Source: Acidobacteriota bacterium
GTDB taxonomy: Bacteria > Acidobacteriota > Terriglobia > UBA7540
Assembly: GCA_021789565.1 (NCBI GenBank)
Contig: JAJYJL010000366.1
Coordinates: 1-7,435 of the forward strand
Length of the DNA stretch: 7,435 nucleotides
Direction: 5' to 3'
Program-made: the position numbers and the translations under genes
The notes under the pieces: model-generated
Databases searched by the model: none
Told to the model about the DNA's origin: nothing
The model's input: the letters and a program-made list of their open reading frames with translations, nothing else
Shown: piece by piece, positions 1-7,101 of the stretch
Layout: each line of letters starts with the position of its first letter
Position numbering within the stretch: the stretch's first letter is position 1

Positions 1-346
1 TGAAAGAGGACCCTGTCACAACCGGATAAATGTGCGTATTGGAATGCCCGATGGCCAGCGGTATGAAGAGGATTGCCAGCAGCGGAATGGTGCGCGTACC
101 GGCTTCCAGCGAGCGCCGGATCACATAACCCCATCGGCCTCCCACCATGTGGTGCAGCAGCAGAATGGCAAGGCATCCCAGCCCGACCAGAAACCAGAGC
201 ATGTATGCCACTAAATATGCCTGCAGGAAGCCCGTCCAGTTGGCAAAGGCCCCATAGGCACACGCCGCCACAGCGACCACGCCGATAATCAGGGACCAGC
301 GCTGGGCACGATCGAGTCCGGGCTTTAGTGTGTCGGTTCCGTTCAT
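1..346 (-). CDS. actF: ActF, NrfD-like quinol-interacting membrane subunit of Alternative Complex III (N-terminal 115 residues; cut by window edge)
   Basis: Second NrfD-like integral membrane subunit of ACIII, paralogous to ActC and thought to contribute to quinol binding or proton movement. Only the first 115 codons lie in the window. Reading from the ATG at 346 the frame stays open to base 1. The protein begins MNGTDTLKPG, has a membrane segment at about residues 17-33, a second at about 41-65 ending in a His-His pair (LLLHHMVGG, residues 62-70), then a basic loop (GYVIRRSLEAGTRT) and the start of a third segment (about 86-100). This loop-and-helix pattern is typical of ActF N-termini. The start is fixed by an ATGA overlap with the actE stop and by a GAAGGA Shine-Dalgarno motif 8 nt upstream, inside actE. 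Position after ActE agrees with the usual act order. A full-length family member is about 400 residues or more, so most of the gene lies to the left. The truncation is an artefact of the window, not a broken gene. Confidence 0.9.
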   Translation of the reverse strand, partial: MNGTDTLKPGLDRAQRWSLIIGVVAVAACAYGAFANWTGFLQAYLVAYMLWFLVGLGCLAILLLHHMVGGRWGYVIRRSLEAGTRTIPLLAILFIPLAIGHSNTHIYPVVTGSSF

Positions 347-1008
347 TGTGCCGATCCTTCAAGTTTCGAGAGTTCTTTTGGCGGAACTTCGCTGACAGTC
401 GCATTCTGGCTCAGTTGCAAGGCCCGAATGTATGCCGCAATACACCAGCGGTCCCGGGGAGAAACACGGGCTGCGTAGCTGTACATCGTTCCATAACCGT
501 TCGTCATGACGTCGAAAAAGTGTCCCACCGGCGCCTTCATCAATCGGTCAATGTGATAGGAAGGCGGAGGAGGAAATCCCCGCTGCACGATCATTCCGTC
601 GCCGCTGCCCGTATAGTCGTGGCAGGGGGCGCAGTAGATATTGAACCTCTGCTGTCCACGCGCAAGGTCCGCCTTGGTAATCGGGAAGGGAAAGACGTCG
701 GCCACCTGGCCGTTAATTTTTCCCGTATAAAAAAGCTCATCCGTCCGCAATTTGCCCCGGGCAACTGTTCCCGGCACCACCGGCCTCTCTGAGCGGCCGT
801 CTGCGAAGAAACTGCTGGGCTCAAGGCCTCTATACTTGGGCTGGATGTGCATGTCCAGCCGGCAGCCCGTCATCACAACGCCTACGAGTGCGATTGCCGC
901 CCATCGCAAGGCCGTCGCTGAACGCGCGCCTGCGCCCTTTGCCCCGCGGGAGGCCGCCGATGAGGCTGCTGTTGGCAATAGTTTTGTCTGGCCTCTCTTA
1001 GCTTTCAA
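343..1008 (-). CDS. actE: ActE, monoheme cytochrome c lipoprotein subunit of Alternative Complex III
   Basis: Periplasmic membrane-anchored cytochrome c that carries electrons out of ACIII. The 221-residue protein has a basic, Ala-rich N-terminus, a hydrophobic stretch (about residues 36-48) and a lipobox-like MTGC ending at Cys49, so it is probably a lipoprotein; Met at -3 is not the usual Leu. One heme-binding CAPCH motif lies at residues 126-130, followed by DYTGSGDG. Met175 in GYGTMYSYA is the likely second axial ligand. The C-terminal WCIAAYIRALQ helix is typical of class I cytochrome c. The start is a TTG at 1008, which overlaps the end of actD by 11 nt. It is chosen because AAGAGG lies 9 nt upstream and because the next candidates are a TTG ten codons in (976-978) and a Met at residue 46 that would remove the signal sequence. 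The unusually long n-region (about 35 residues before the hydrophobic part) leaves the internal TTG possible. The stop overlaps the actF start (ATGA). Confidence 0.93.
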   Translation of the reverse strand: MKAKRGQTKLLPTAASSAASRGAKGAGARSATALRWAAIALVGVVMTGCRLDMHIQPKYRGLEPSSFFADGRSERPVVPGTVARGKLRTDELFYTGKINGQVADVFPFPITKADLARGQQRFNIYCAPCHDYTGSGDGMIVQRGFPPPPSYHIDRLMKAPVGHFFDVMTNGYGTMYSYAARVSPRDRWCIAAYIRALQLSQNATVSEVPPKELSKLEGSAQ

Positions 1009-1537
1009 CTTCGGTTACCTCTTGAGAATTGAGTTCTGACAGAAACTGCCTGGTTTGTACGGCGTCAAACTTCGGGTCCGCCGATTCAATCACCAGGAAG
1101 AACCTGTCCTTGCTGGCGTGACCAAAGCGCTGGACATTAAATACCGGATGATAGGGCGCGGGAAGCCCGTTGAGCGCGATCATTCCAAAAGTTGTTGTCA
1201 GCGACGCAAAAAGAATCGTCAATTCAAAAGTAATAGGAATAAACGCAGGCCAACTGTCCAAGGGCTTGCCGCCAATGTTTTGCGGGTAGCCGATAACGTT
1301 GGGCCACCACTGCAGGAAGAACCCGGTGCAGGTGCCCAGAATGCCTCCGAAGAACACCAGGACAGGCAGGCGCGTCTTTTCAAAGCCGATTGCTTCGGCG
1401 AGACCCTCGATAGGAAAAGGAGAATAGGCGTCGAGTTTGCGGTAACCGGACGCAGTGGCGCTCTTGCAGGCTTCAAGAAGCTCCTCGGCCGAGAGAAACT
1501 CAGCCATTAATCCGTATGTTGGCTGCCCGTTCGTCAT
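998..1537 (-). CDS. actD: ActD, DUF3341 membrane subunit of Alternative Complex III
   Basis: Small membrane subunit found in nearly every act operon; its role in ACIII is structural or undetermined, and it carries no cofactor motif here. The 179-residue protein has a soluble N-terminal part with the family signature LMAEFLSAEELLEACKSA and LDAYSPFPIEGL (residues 10-46), then two membrane segments at about 56-78 and 98-122 separated by the conserved loop IGGKPLDSWPAFIPITFE (88-105), and a soluble C-terminus rich in acidic residues. Length and layout match DUF3341 proteins. The ATG at 1537 directly follows the actC stop (TAAATG), and an AGAGGAGG motif lies 11 nt upstream within the end of actC, which suggests translational coupling. 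An in-frame Met at residue 11 is an alternative start, but it falls inside the conserved YGLMAEF region and is less likely. Confidence 0.93.
   Translation of the reverse strand: MTNGQPTYGLMAEFLSAEELLEACKSATASGYRKLDAYSPFPIEGLAEAIGFEKTRLPVLVFFGGILGTCTGFFLQWWPNVIGYPQNIGGKPLDSWPAFIPITFELTILFASLTTTFGMIALNGLPAPYHPVFNVQRFGHASKDRFFLVIESADPKFDAVQTRQFLSELNSQEVTEVES
1018..1023 (-). promoter_or_regulatory. Shine-Dalgarno motif supporting the TTG start of actE
   Basis: On the minus strand AAGAGG lies 9 nt before the TTG at 1006-1008 and within the last codons of actD. It is the reason to prefer this non-ATG start over a second TTG ten codons further in. Seen directly; the functional role is inferred. Confidence 0.55.
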
Positions 1538-2926
1538 TTAAGGCTTGGCCTCCTCTGCCGTTTTATGAACAAGATCCCGCATCTCGAAAATCGAGATCAT
1601 CGGAAGGAAGCGAATGAACAGGTAGAACAGTGTAAAAAATAAGCCGATGGTGCCGACGTAAGTAAACCAGTCCCAGCGCGTGGGCGTATACATTCCCCAC
1701 GACGAGGGGATGAAGTCGCGGTGCAGGCTTGTTACGATGATCACGAACCGCTCCAGCCACATTCCAATCTGCACGGAGAATGACAGTGCCCAGAGCCACA
1801 ACGGGTTCCTTCTGATCTTTGACGACCATAGAAGCTGAGGAATGACAAGGTTCGTAGCGATCAGTGTCCAGTAGAAGGGAGCATACGGACCGGTCATACG
1901 GTTCATGATCATGAAAATATCAAGCTTGTTCCCGCTGTAGAACGCCATGAAGGTTTCCATGACGTAGCTGTAAGCCACGATCATGCCGGTTGCCAGCAGC
2001 ATCTTTCCCATGTTGTCCAAATGGCGGATGGTCAGGAAATCTTCCAAGCCGTAATACTTGCGCAGCGGCACGGCCAGGGCGATCACCATGGCAAACCCGG
2101 AATAAATGGCCCCTGCAACAAAGTAAGGCGGAAAGATCGTGCTGTGCCAGCCGGGAATGAGGGCGATGGTGAAGTCGAAGCTGACCACGGTGTGCACGGA
2201 AACAACCAGCGGCGTTGCGAGTCCGGCCAGCAGCAGCCCTGCCATTTCGTAGCGCTTCCAGTGCCGGGCCGACCCGCGCCAGCCGAGCGCAAAAATCCCA
2301 TAGATAGTCTGCTTGAACCTCTTGGTAGCACGGTCGCGGAGGGTTGCCAGGTCGGGAATCAAACCCACATACCAGAACAGCAGAGAAACGGACGCGTAGG
2401 TTGAGACCGCAAACACGTCCCAGACCAGGGGGCTGCGGAACTGCGGCCAAACACCCATCGTGTCAGGGTAGGGAAGCAGCCAGTAGAATAGCCAGGGACG
2501 CCCCAGGTGCAACAGAGGAAAAGTTCCTGCGCACGCAACCGCGAAAAGTGTCATCGCTTCGGCAAAACGGTTGATGGATGTCCGCCATTGCTGCCGCATC
2601 AGGAGCAGAAAGGCCGAAATCAAAGTGCCGGCATGGCCAATTCCGATCCACCAGACAAAATTTACAATGGCGAAACCCCAGCCAACTGGAATGTTGATTC
2701 CCCAGATTCCAACGCCCTCGGCCAACAGGGCCGTGATGGCGAAGTTCAGTAAAAGGAGCAGCAACACGGCCATCCCTAAGCCGATCTTATACTTCTTGCC
2801 TGTACCTCGGGTCAGAACGATAGCGCTGATCTTGTCGGTTACCGAGCCATACGAGTGGCCGGGACCAAGGACTTCGCTTCCCGGGGAAACCAGCGTACCC
2901 ACATTTTCGGGTTCTCTATCACCCAT
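1538..2926 (-). CDS. actC: ActC, NrfD/PsrC-like quinol-oxidising membrane subunit of Alternative Complex III
   Basis: Integral membrane subunit of the NrfD/PsrC family, thought to bind quinol near the periplasmic side and pass electrons to the Fe-S part of ActB. The 462-residue protein starts with a soluble segment of about 45 residues and then has roughly ten hydrophobic helices (approximately 48-69, 80-109, 120-139, 166-190, 227-249, 267-288, 306-329, 350-367, 375-398, 420-441). Polar residues lie within the membrane region, including His98 in GIGHAGTLISA, His139 and Arg143 in LLHLGRPW, His245 in VSVHTVVSFDF and Glu392-Arg393 in WLERFVII; some of these are expected to form the quinol site and proton path, though I cannot assign them individually. 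The ATG at 2926 lies 4 nt after the actB stop, with AAGGAG at 2934-2939 spaced 7 nt upstream. That is the strongest ribosome site in the operon and confirms the start. ActC and ActF are paralogues that occur together in ACIII. Confidence 0.96.
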   Translation of the reverse strand: MGDREPENVGTLVSPGSEVLGPGHSYGSVTDKISAIVLTRGTGKKYKIGLGMAVLLLLLLNFAITALLAEGVGIWGINIPVGWGFAIVNFVWWIGIGHAGTLISAFLLLMRQQWRTSINRFAEAMTLFAVACAGTFPLLHLGRPWLFYWLLPYPDTMGVWPQFRSPLVWDVFAVSTYASVSLLFWYVGLIPDLATLRDRATKRFKQTIYGIFALGWRGSARHWKRYEMAGLLLAGLATPLVVSVHTVVSFDFTIALIPGWHSTIFPPYFVAGAIYSGFAMVIALAVPLRKYYGLEDFLTIRHLDNMGKMLLATGMIVAYSYVMETFMAFYSGNKLDIFMIMNRMTGPYAPFYWTLIATNLVIPQLLWSSKIRRNPLWLWALSFSVQIGMWLERFVIIVTSLHRDFIPSSWGMYTPTRWDWFTYVGTIGLFFTLFYLFIRFLPMISIFEMRDLVHKTAEEAKP

Positions 2927-2930
2927 CCCC

Positions 2931-5900
2931 TTACTCCTTGATCTCCGGATTCGGATTTCGCAACCGTGCCAGGTACGATGTTCGCGGACGAACGTTCAAG
3001 TCGACTAACAAGACGTAATTCCTCGATTGAGCTTTTTGGTCTGCAATCTTGCTTTTCGGATCGTTGATATTTCCAAAAACAATAGCCTTGGTCGGGCAGG
3101 CCTGCTGGCAGGCCGTGACAACCTCGCCGTCCTTAATAGTTTGGTTTTCGACCTCCGCCTTGATCTCAGCTTCCTTGATGCGCTGGACGCAGTAGGTGCA
3201 TTTCTCCATCACGCCGCGGCTGCGGACGGTCACATCCGGGTTCCGCAATCCATAAAGACTCGGCGTCTGCCAGTCGGAATAAAGGAAAAAGTTAAATCTT
3301 CTGACTTTGTAGGGGCAGTTGTTTGAGCAGTACCGCGTGCCGACGCAGCGGTTGTAAACCATCAGGTTCAAACCCTCGGGACTGTGCACGGTGGCGCCCA
3401 CCGGGCAGACATATTCGCAGGGCGCATTCTCGCACTGCATGCAGGGCATCACCATGTGGTAGGTTTCGGGGTTTTCGAGGCTGCCGCGCCAGTAGGTGTC
3501 CACGCGGACCCATTGCATGATGCGCCCGGCGTCAACCTGGTCCTTGCCCACCACGGCGATGTTGTTTTCGGCGTAGCAGGCCACTACGCAGGCGTTGCAG
3601 CCAACGCAATTGTTTATGTCAATGGCCATGGCCCACTGGTATCCCGTGCTGTAGTCATAGCGCGGATACAGGTTGGGCGCTTGCAGCGTCTCTTCGGTGG
3701 AATCGGCCGCGAAATCCGGATTGGCCCGGAACTCCTTGAGCGTGGCCACGCGTACCAGGTCGCGGTCGAATGCCGCCTCGCTTTCCTGTTCCTCCTTGCG
3801 GCCGCCTTCAGTGATGATGTTGTGGTGTTGAGTGACTACGAGATGATATTTGTCGCCGGTTTGCCGGGGCTTGGAAATCGGACCGAACCCAGGTTTGTCG
3901 GAGGTCCAGATCGAATAGGCATTGAATCCGGTCCCATTGCCAACTCGCCCCGCGCGGGAGCGGCCGTAACCGAAAGTGACCGTTACGCAACCGTCCGCGT
4001 GCCCGGGCAGAATATAAACCGGCAAGCGAAGCTTGCGACCCTCGTAGGTGACCTCTACAACGTCGTCGTTCATTACGCGGAGTTGGTCGGCGGTTGCCGG
4101 GCTGATCAGCGCCGCGTTGTCCCAGGTCATCGTAGTAAGCGGCTTCGGGAGTTCCTGCAGCCACGAGCTGTTGGTATAACTGCCGTCCCAAATCGTCGGG
4201 TCGGGGCGGAAAGCAATCTCCATCGCCCCGGAGCCGTTCTCGGCGGGCTTTGCAATGCCGCTGGCGAAATCAGGCTTGGCAGTTACGCTCTTAGCCGGCA
4301 AAGATGTGCCCGCTATAACACCCTTTTCCAGGGACGTTTCCCAGAACGTCTCGAATTCAATGGGAGTTGCAAGATTCTGGCCGGACCAATAACTGCGCAC
4401 CCACTCGTGGGGCGTTTGTCCGGGGTTCCCCAGCAGAGCGCCAAGAATTTCGTGTGGCGAGCGGTTCGCATAGAGCGGAGCAATCAGCGGCTGCACAATG
4501 CACGCTGTGCCGTCATAAGCGCGTTCATCGCTCCAGGATTCCAGGAAATGAGTCTGGGGAACAAACCAGTGGCACTGATAGGAAGTTTCGTCGTTGTAAA
4601 TTCCAAGCCGGAGGCGAAGCTTAACCTGATCGAGCGCCTTTCCAAAGGCTAGATCAGCGGGCGAGTTGTAAACCGGGTTGCCGCCGATGATCAGCAGCGT
4701 GTCCACCTTGCCGGCGTTCATGTCGCCCACAAGCTCCCGGATGGAATCCATCTCGTTGACTGGCTGGGCTTCAATCGGATCAATATAAACAACGGTTTTG
4801 CCGTCGTTCCCGAGCGCCGCATTGATGGCGTGCGCCAGGGCGTGAACGATGGCCGGCTGCTGCTCGCCGGCAAGCACAATGCTTGAGCCGCGGTGCTGCT
4901 GCAGGTCGCTTGCAACCGATGAAATCCAGTTTGCCGGAACACCCGCCGGCGACTGAACTCCCGCGTCAACACCTTTGACACCGACCGCGCTTGCCAGCGC
5001 CGTGGCAAAGGCTGCAACCTGGCTGGGCTTCAACGGAATACGATGATCAGCCGAGGCGCCGGTGATCGTTGCCATCGACTCCACAACGTAAAGGCGGTTC
5101 ATCGTGCTGTGGGCGTTGGCGATTCGGCGCTTGTCGGCAAAGTCGCGCGCGTAGCGGACCCCGCCAGTTCCCGAGCACAGGAAGTCGGAATCAAGCGAAA
5201 CCACTACATCCGCCTGGTCAAACTTGTAATAGGCGCTCTGATACTGCCCATACACCGCCTTGATGCCTTCGCGTTCGGCATGACGGTTGACCGGAGTGTA
5301 CTGGTGCCACTTGGCCTCAGGGAAGGCTGCAATCAGGGCCTTGAGCTGGCTGCCGAGCGTCGGCGAAGTCACTGTTTCTGTAAGGATGCGGAACCCCGCC
5401 CCTTTGTTTGTTAAATAAAGACTCCGCAACTGGCCCAGCAGTTCGAGGAATTCGCTGTAGTTGGTGATCGACCCTGCGTGCAGCACTGTTTGAGCGCGGT
5501 CAGGATCCCAGAATTGGAGCACCGATGCCTGCGCGAACACATCCGTACTGCCCAGACTGCCGGGGTGATCGGGATTGCCTTCCACCTTGGTCGGGCGGCC
5601 CATGTTGCTCTTCACCAGCAAACCGAGCGCACCGCCTTCAGGGCGGGGCATCGAGGTTGCATAGAATAGCGGGTGCCCCGGAACAAATTCTTCCGGCGGC
5701 CGCACATAAGGGGCAATATGCTCGATGGGAAGCTTTGTGCAGGCGGTAAGCCCCGCCAGTCCAGCGGAAGCCGCCATCAGCTTCAGCATGTTTCGCCGGC
5801 TCACGCCTGTTTCCAGCTTCGCAAGCGGCGGGTTGGTGGGAAATTCCTGCCGCGCAAGCTTCTGGTACTCTTCGGTGTCAGCCAGTTCATCCAGGCTTCT

Positions 5901-5975
5901 CCAGAAGCGCTTCCCACCGTCTTTTTTCAGACCTGCCCGAATCGAGTCCAGGTCGATGAAGTTCTTATCCTTCAT
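2931..5975 (-). CDS. actB: ActB, fused molybdopterin-oxidoreductase-like and iron-sulfur subunit of Alternative Complex III
   Basis: Large periplasmic electron-transfer subunit of ACIII (1014 residues). Residues 1-58 carry the extended N-terminus typical of this family (KRFWRSLDELADTEEYQKLA), followed by a twin-arginine signal (SRRNMLKLMAASAGLAGLTAC, 59-79) whose end also reads as a lipobox (LTAC, Cys79). Residues 80 to about 710 resemble the catalytic subunit of molybdopterin oxidoreductases but contain only four scattered Cys (267, 468, 492, 663) and no CXXCXXXC cluster; family knowledge says this half binds neither molybdenum nor Fe-S. Residues about 780-1000 are a PsrB/NrfC-like ferredoxin domain with four Cys groups: 790/793/796/800, 845/848/853/857, 877/883/887 and 926/929/956/960. 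In the third group Thr880 replaces the second Cys (CVGTRYCSNNCP), which gives three 4Fe-4S clusters and one 3Fe-4S as known for ActB. The ATG at 5975 follows AGGA by 7 nt and lies 22 nt after actA. Confidence 0.97.
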   Translation of the reverse strand: MKDKNFIDLDSIRAGLKKDGGKRFWRSLDELADTEEYQKLARQEFPTNPPLAKLETGVSRRNMLKLMAASAGLAGLTACTKLPIEHIAPYVRPPEEFVPGHPLFYATSMPRPEGGALGLLVKSNMGRPTKVEGNPDHPGSLGSTDVFAQASVLQFWDPDRAQTVLHAGSITNYSEFLELLGQLRSLYLTNKGAGFRILTETVTSPTLGSQLKALIAAFPEAKWHQYTPVNRHAEREGIKAVYGQYQSAYYKFDQADVVVSLDSDFLCSGTGGVRYARDFADKRRIANAHSTMNRLYVVESMATITGASADHRIPLKPSQVAAFATALASAVGVKGVDAGVQSPAGVPANWISSVASDLQQHRGSSIVLAGEQQPAIVHALAHAINAALGNDGKTVVYIDPIEAQPVNEMDSIRELVGDMNAGKVDTLLIIGGNPVYNSPADLAFGKALDQVKLRLRLGIYNDETSYQCHWFVPQTHFLESWSDERAYDGTACIVQPLIAPLYANRSPHEILGALLGNPGQTPHEWVRSYWSGQNLATPIEFETFWETSLEKGVIAGTSLPAKSVTAKPDFASGIAKPAENGSGAMEIAFRPDPTIWDGSYTNSSWLQELPKPLTTMTWDNAALISPATADQLRVMNDDVVEVTYEGRKLRLPVYILPGHADGCVTVTFGYGRSRAGRVGNGTGFNAYSIWTSDKPGFGPISKPRQTGDKYHLVVTQHHNIITEGGRKEEQESEAAFDRDLVRVATLKEFRANPDFAADSTEETLQAPNLYPRYDYSTGYQWAMAIDINNCVGCNACVVACYAENNIAVVGKDQVDAGRIMQWVRVDTYWRGSLENPETYHMVMPCMQCENAPCEYVCPVGATVHSPEGLNLMVYNRCVGTRYCSNNCPYKVRRFNFFLYSDWQTPSLYGLRNPDVTVRSRGVMEKCTYCVQRIKEAEIKAEVENQTIKDGEVVTACQQACPTKAIVFGNINDPKSKIADQKAQSRNYVLLVDLNVRPRTSYLARLRNPNPEIKE

Positions 5976-5997
5976 TGATCAATCCTATGTCTGCGGT

Positions 5998-6648
5998 TTA
6001 TCGATGGCACGTGTCGCAACTGGTAAGACTCCTTATCTTGTACTCCTTCACCAACTTCCGGCCCATTGCAATCTGGTCCGCAGGCGGAGTGTAGATGGGA
6101 TCAAAGACGTCTTTCTTTGGCCTGACGTACCGCTCCGGATGCTTATGGCAGTTAACACACCACCTCATGTAGAGCGTGTGTTCCCGCCAGGTGATTGGCA
6201 TTTTCCCAAGCTGCCCGTGACAGGTTGTGCAGCCAATCCCCTTGCTGATATGAATGCTGTGGTTGAAATAGACAAAATCGGGAAGCGCGTTCACGCGGTT
6301 CCAGAGGATGGACTGGCCGGTCCGGTAACTGGCCCGGACAGGTTCCAGCATCGCGGCGTTGGTCCATATCTGAGAATGGCATGACATGCAGGTGTGCGTC
6401 GGAGGAATCCCCGCAAACCACGAGTTTTCAACGGACGTGTGGCAGTAACGGCAATCGATCCCAAGTTGTGCCGTGTGGTGCTCGTGGCTGAACGGGACAG
6501 GTTGCGGCAGAGGCTGGTGGACGTACGTGAACATCGACGACTGGTTCACCTGCCAACTGACGTAGCCGATCAGGCCAACAAGCAGAACGATGCCAATTAA
6601 GCTCGCCTTGGCAAGGGCGTTCATGCTGCGATGAAAGATTTGAGACAT
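5998..6648 (-). CDS. actA: ActA, membrane-anchored pentaheme cytochrome c subunit of Alternative Complex III
   Basis: Multiheme c-type cytochrome that accepts electrons from ActB on the periplasmic side. The 216-residue protein has one N-terminal membrane segment (about residues 14-31), which probably stays as an anchor, and then five CXXCH heme sites: CRYCH 66-70, CMSCH 87-91, CTTCH 140-144, CVNCH 164-168 and CDTCH 211-215. The last ends one residue before the stop, so there is almost no tail after the fifth heme. Extra His residues (55, 57, 58 in FSHEHH; 130 and 133 in NHSIH) are candidate distal ligands for bis-His hemes, as in cytochrome c7/NrfH-like proteins. The start ATG at 6648 has only a modest AGGG motif 8 nt upstream. 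This is the first gene of the operon; the promoter candidate lies about 160 nt upstream. Heme attachment needs a cytochrome c maturation system, which is not encoded in the window. Confidence 0.96.
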   Translation of the reverse strand: MSQIFHRSMNALAKASLIGIVLLVGLIGYVSWQVNQSSMFTYVHQPLPQPVPFSHEHHTAQLGIDCRYCHTSVENSWFAGIPPTHTCMSCHSQIWTNAAMLEPVRASYRTGQSILWNRVNALPDFVYFNHSIHISKGIGCTTCHGQLGKMPITWREHTLYMRWCVNCHKHPERYVRPKKDVFDPIYTPPADQIAMGRKLVKEYKIRSLTSCDTCHR

Positions 6649-6750
6649 TTTGAGAGCCCTACATGCGATCCTGCAGAATACTGATCTGCGGTGAAAGAGG
6701 CGATCAGCTTGCTGACCTTCCTCTTAGCCTTAGTTTTTATGCTATGGATG

Positions 6751-6769
6751 GTCCTCGCCCCTCGAGGAC
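6751..6769 (-). repeat. Perfect 7-bp hairpin in the actA leader
   Basis: GTCCTCG and CGAGGAC are exact reverse complements separated by 5 nt. The GC-rich stem falls about 30 nt after the predicted transcription start and about 100 nt before the actA start codon. There is no U-run after it in the direction of the operon, so it is not a standard terminator. It could stabilise the 5' end of the long operon mRNA or be a protein-binding site. Confidence 0.5.
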
Positions 6770-6804
6770 CCATTGCCCACAAGTGCAGCAGAATGAAATC
6801 AAAA

Positions 6805-6833
6805 AATATATACGATGTTATGAAATTTTGCAA
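6805..6833 (-). promoter_or_regulatory. Sigma70-type promoter candidate for the act operon
   Basis: On the minus strand a -35 box TTGCAA (6833-6828, 4 of 6 match to TTGACA) is separated by exactly 17 nt from a -10 box TATATT (6810-6805, 5 of 6 match to TATAAT). It lies in the most AT-rich part of the region and faces actA with no gene in between. Transcription would begin near 6798 and leave a leader of about 150 nt. The boxes are seen directly; activity is inferred. Confidence 0.55.
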
Positions 6834-6967
6834 AAGATATTCTTCATCTCCCGCAAGCTTTTTCGCCGATTGTGCGCTTCCTCACATTTGCGTGACAGAC
6901 CGGGCCCGCAGGCCGCGCGCTGAAGGACTTGGACTTAGGGCCTCCAATGAGTAGTCGCCGCACCGTC

Positions 6968-7050
6968 GGTCCACTTAAGAACTGCAGAAGGGAACGATTT
7001 GCCTCGAAGTCACTTCCGCCCTTTAACCTTGCACGCGTCTTAAGTGAACC
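6968..7050. repeat. 13-bp imperfect inverted repeat flanking 57 nt
   Basis: GGTCCACTTAAGA (6968-6980) and TCTTAAGTGAACC (7038-7050) match as an inverted repeat at 12 of 13 positions. Inside are a 5-bp pair AAGGG/CCCTT (6988-6992 and 7019-7023) and a compact palindrome GAAGT-C-ACTTC (7006-7016), so the segment could fold into one nested stem-loop as RNA. It lies upstream of the predicted operon promoter. It could be an unannotated structured RNA, a paired operator, or the remnant of a small repeat element; the sequence alone does not decide. Confidence 0.45.
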
Positions 7051-7080
7051 AATGAAATTGAACGCCGCAAGAAGGAGTTG

Positions 7081-7101
7081 CAATTCCCAAAATGGGAATT
7101 G
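7081..7101. repeat. Perfect 9-bp palindrome, operator-like
   Basis: CAATTCCCA (7081-7089) and TGGGAATTG (7093-7101) are exact reverse complements around a 3-nt A-run centre. A second, overlapping palindrome GGAA-TTG-TTCC occupies 7095-7105 and another GGAATT follows at 7112. No T-run follows on either strand, so a terminator is unlikely. The short spacing and symmetry are what a dimeric DNA-binding protein would recognise. I do not recognise the cognate regulator. Confidence 0.55.

Noticed and set aside
3384..4652. Plus-strand open frame of 422 codons opposite actB
   Set aside because: It lies wholly antisense to a strongly supported gene, shows no domain or membrane pattern, and is the kind of open antisense frame that biased codon use in GC-rich genes produces.
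2931..5975. actB as a polysulfide, nitrate or formate oxidoreductase catalytic subunit
   Set aside because: It is a fusion with the Fe-S subunit, lacks the N-terminal cluster Cys, and sits among ActA, ActC, ActD, ActE and ActF, which define ACIII rather than a molybdoenzyme.
5725..6384. Plus-strand open frame of 219 codons spanning the actA-actB junction
   Set aside because: Antisense to two well-supported genes, with no independent coding signal.
6621..6833. Minus-strand open frame of 70 codons overlapping the actA start
   Set aside because: Its start lies inside the -35 region of the predicted promoter and its end is in another frame of actA, so it would not be on the operon mRNA.
7081..7101. 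Palindrome as an intrinsic terminator
   Set aside because: No T-run follows on either strand and the stem is AT-containing, so it does not meet the pattern of a Rho-independent terminator.
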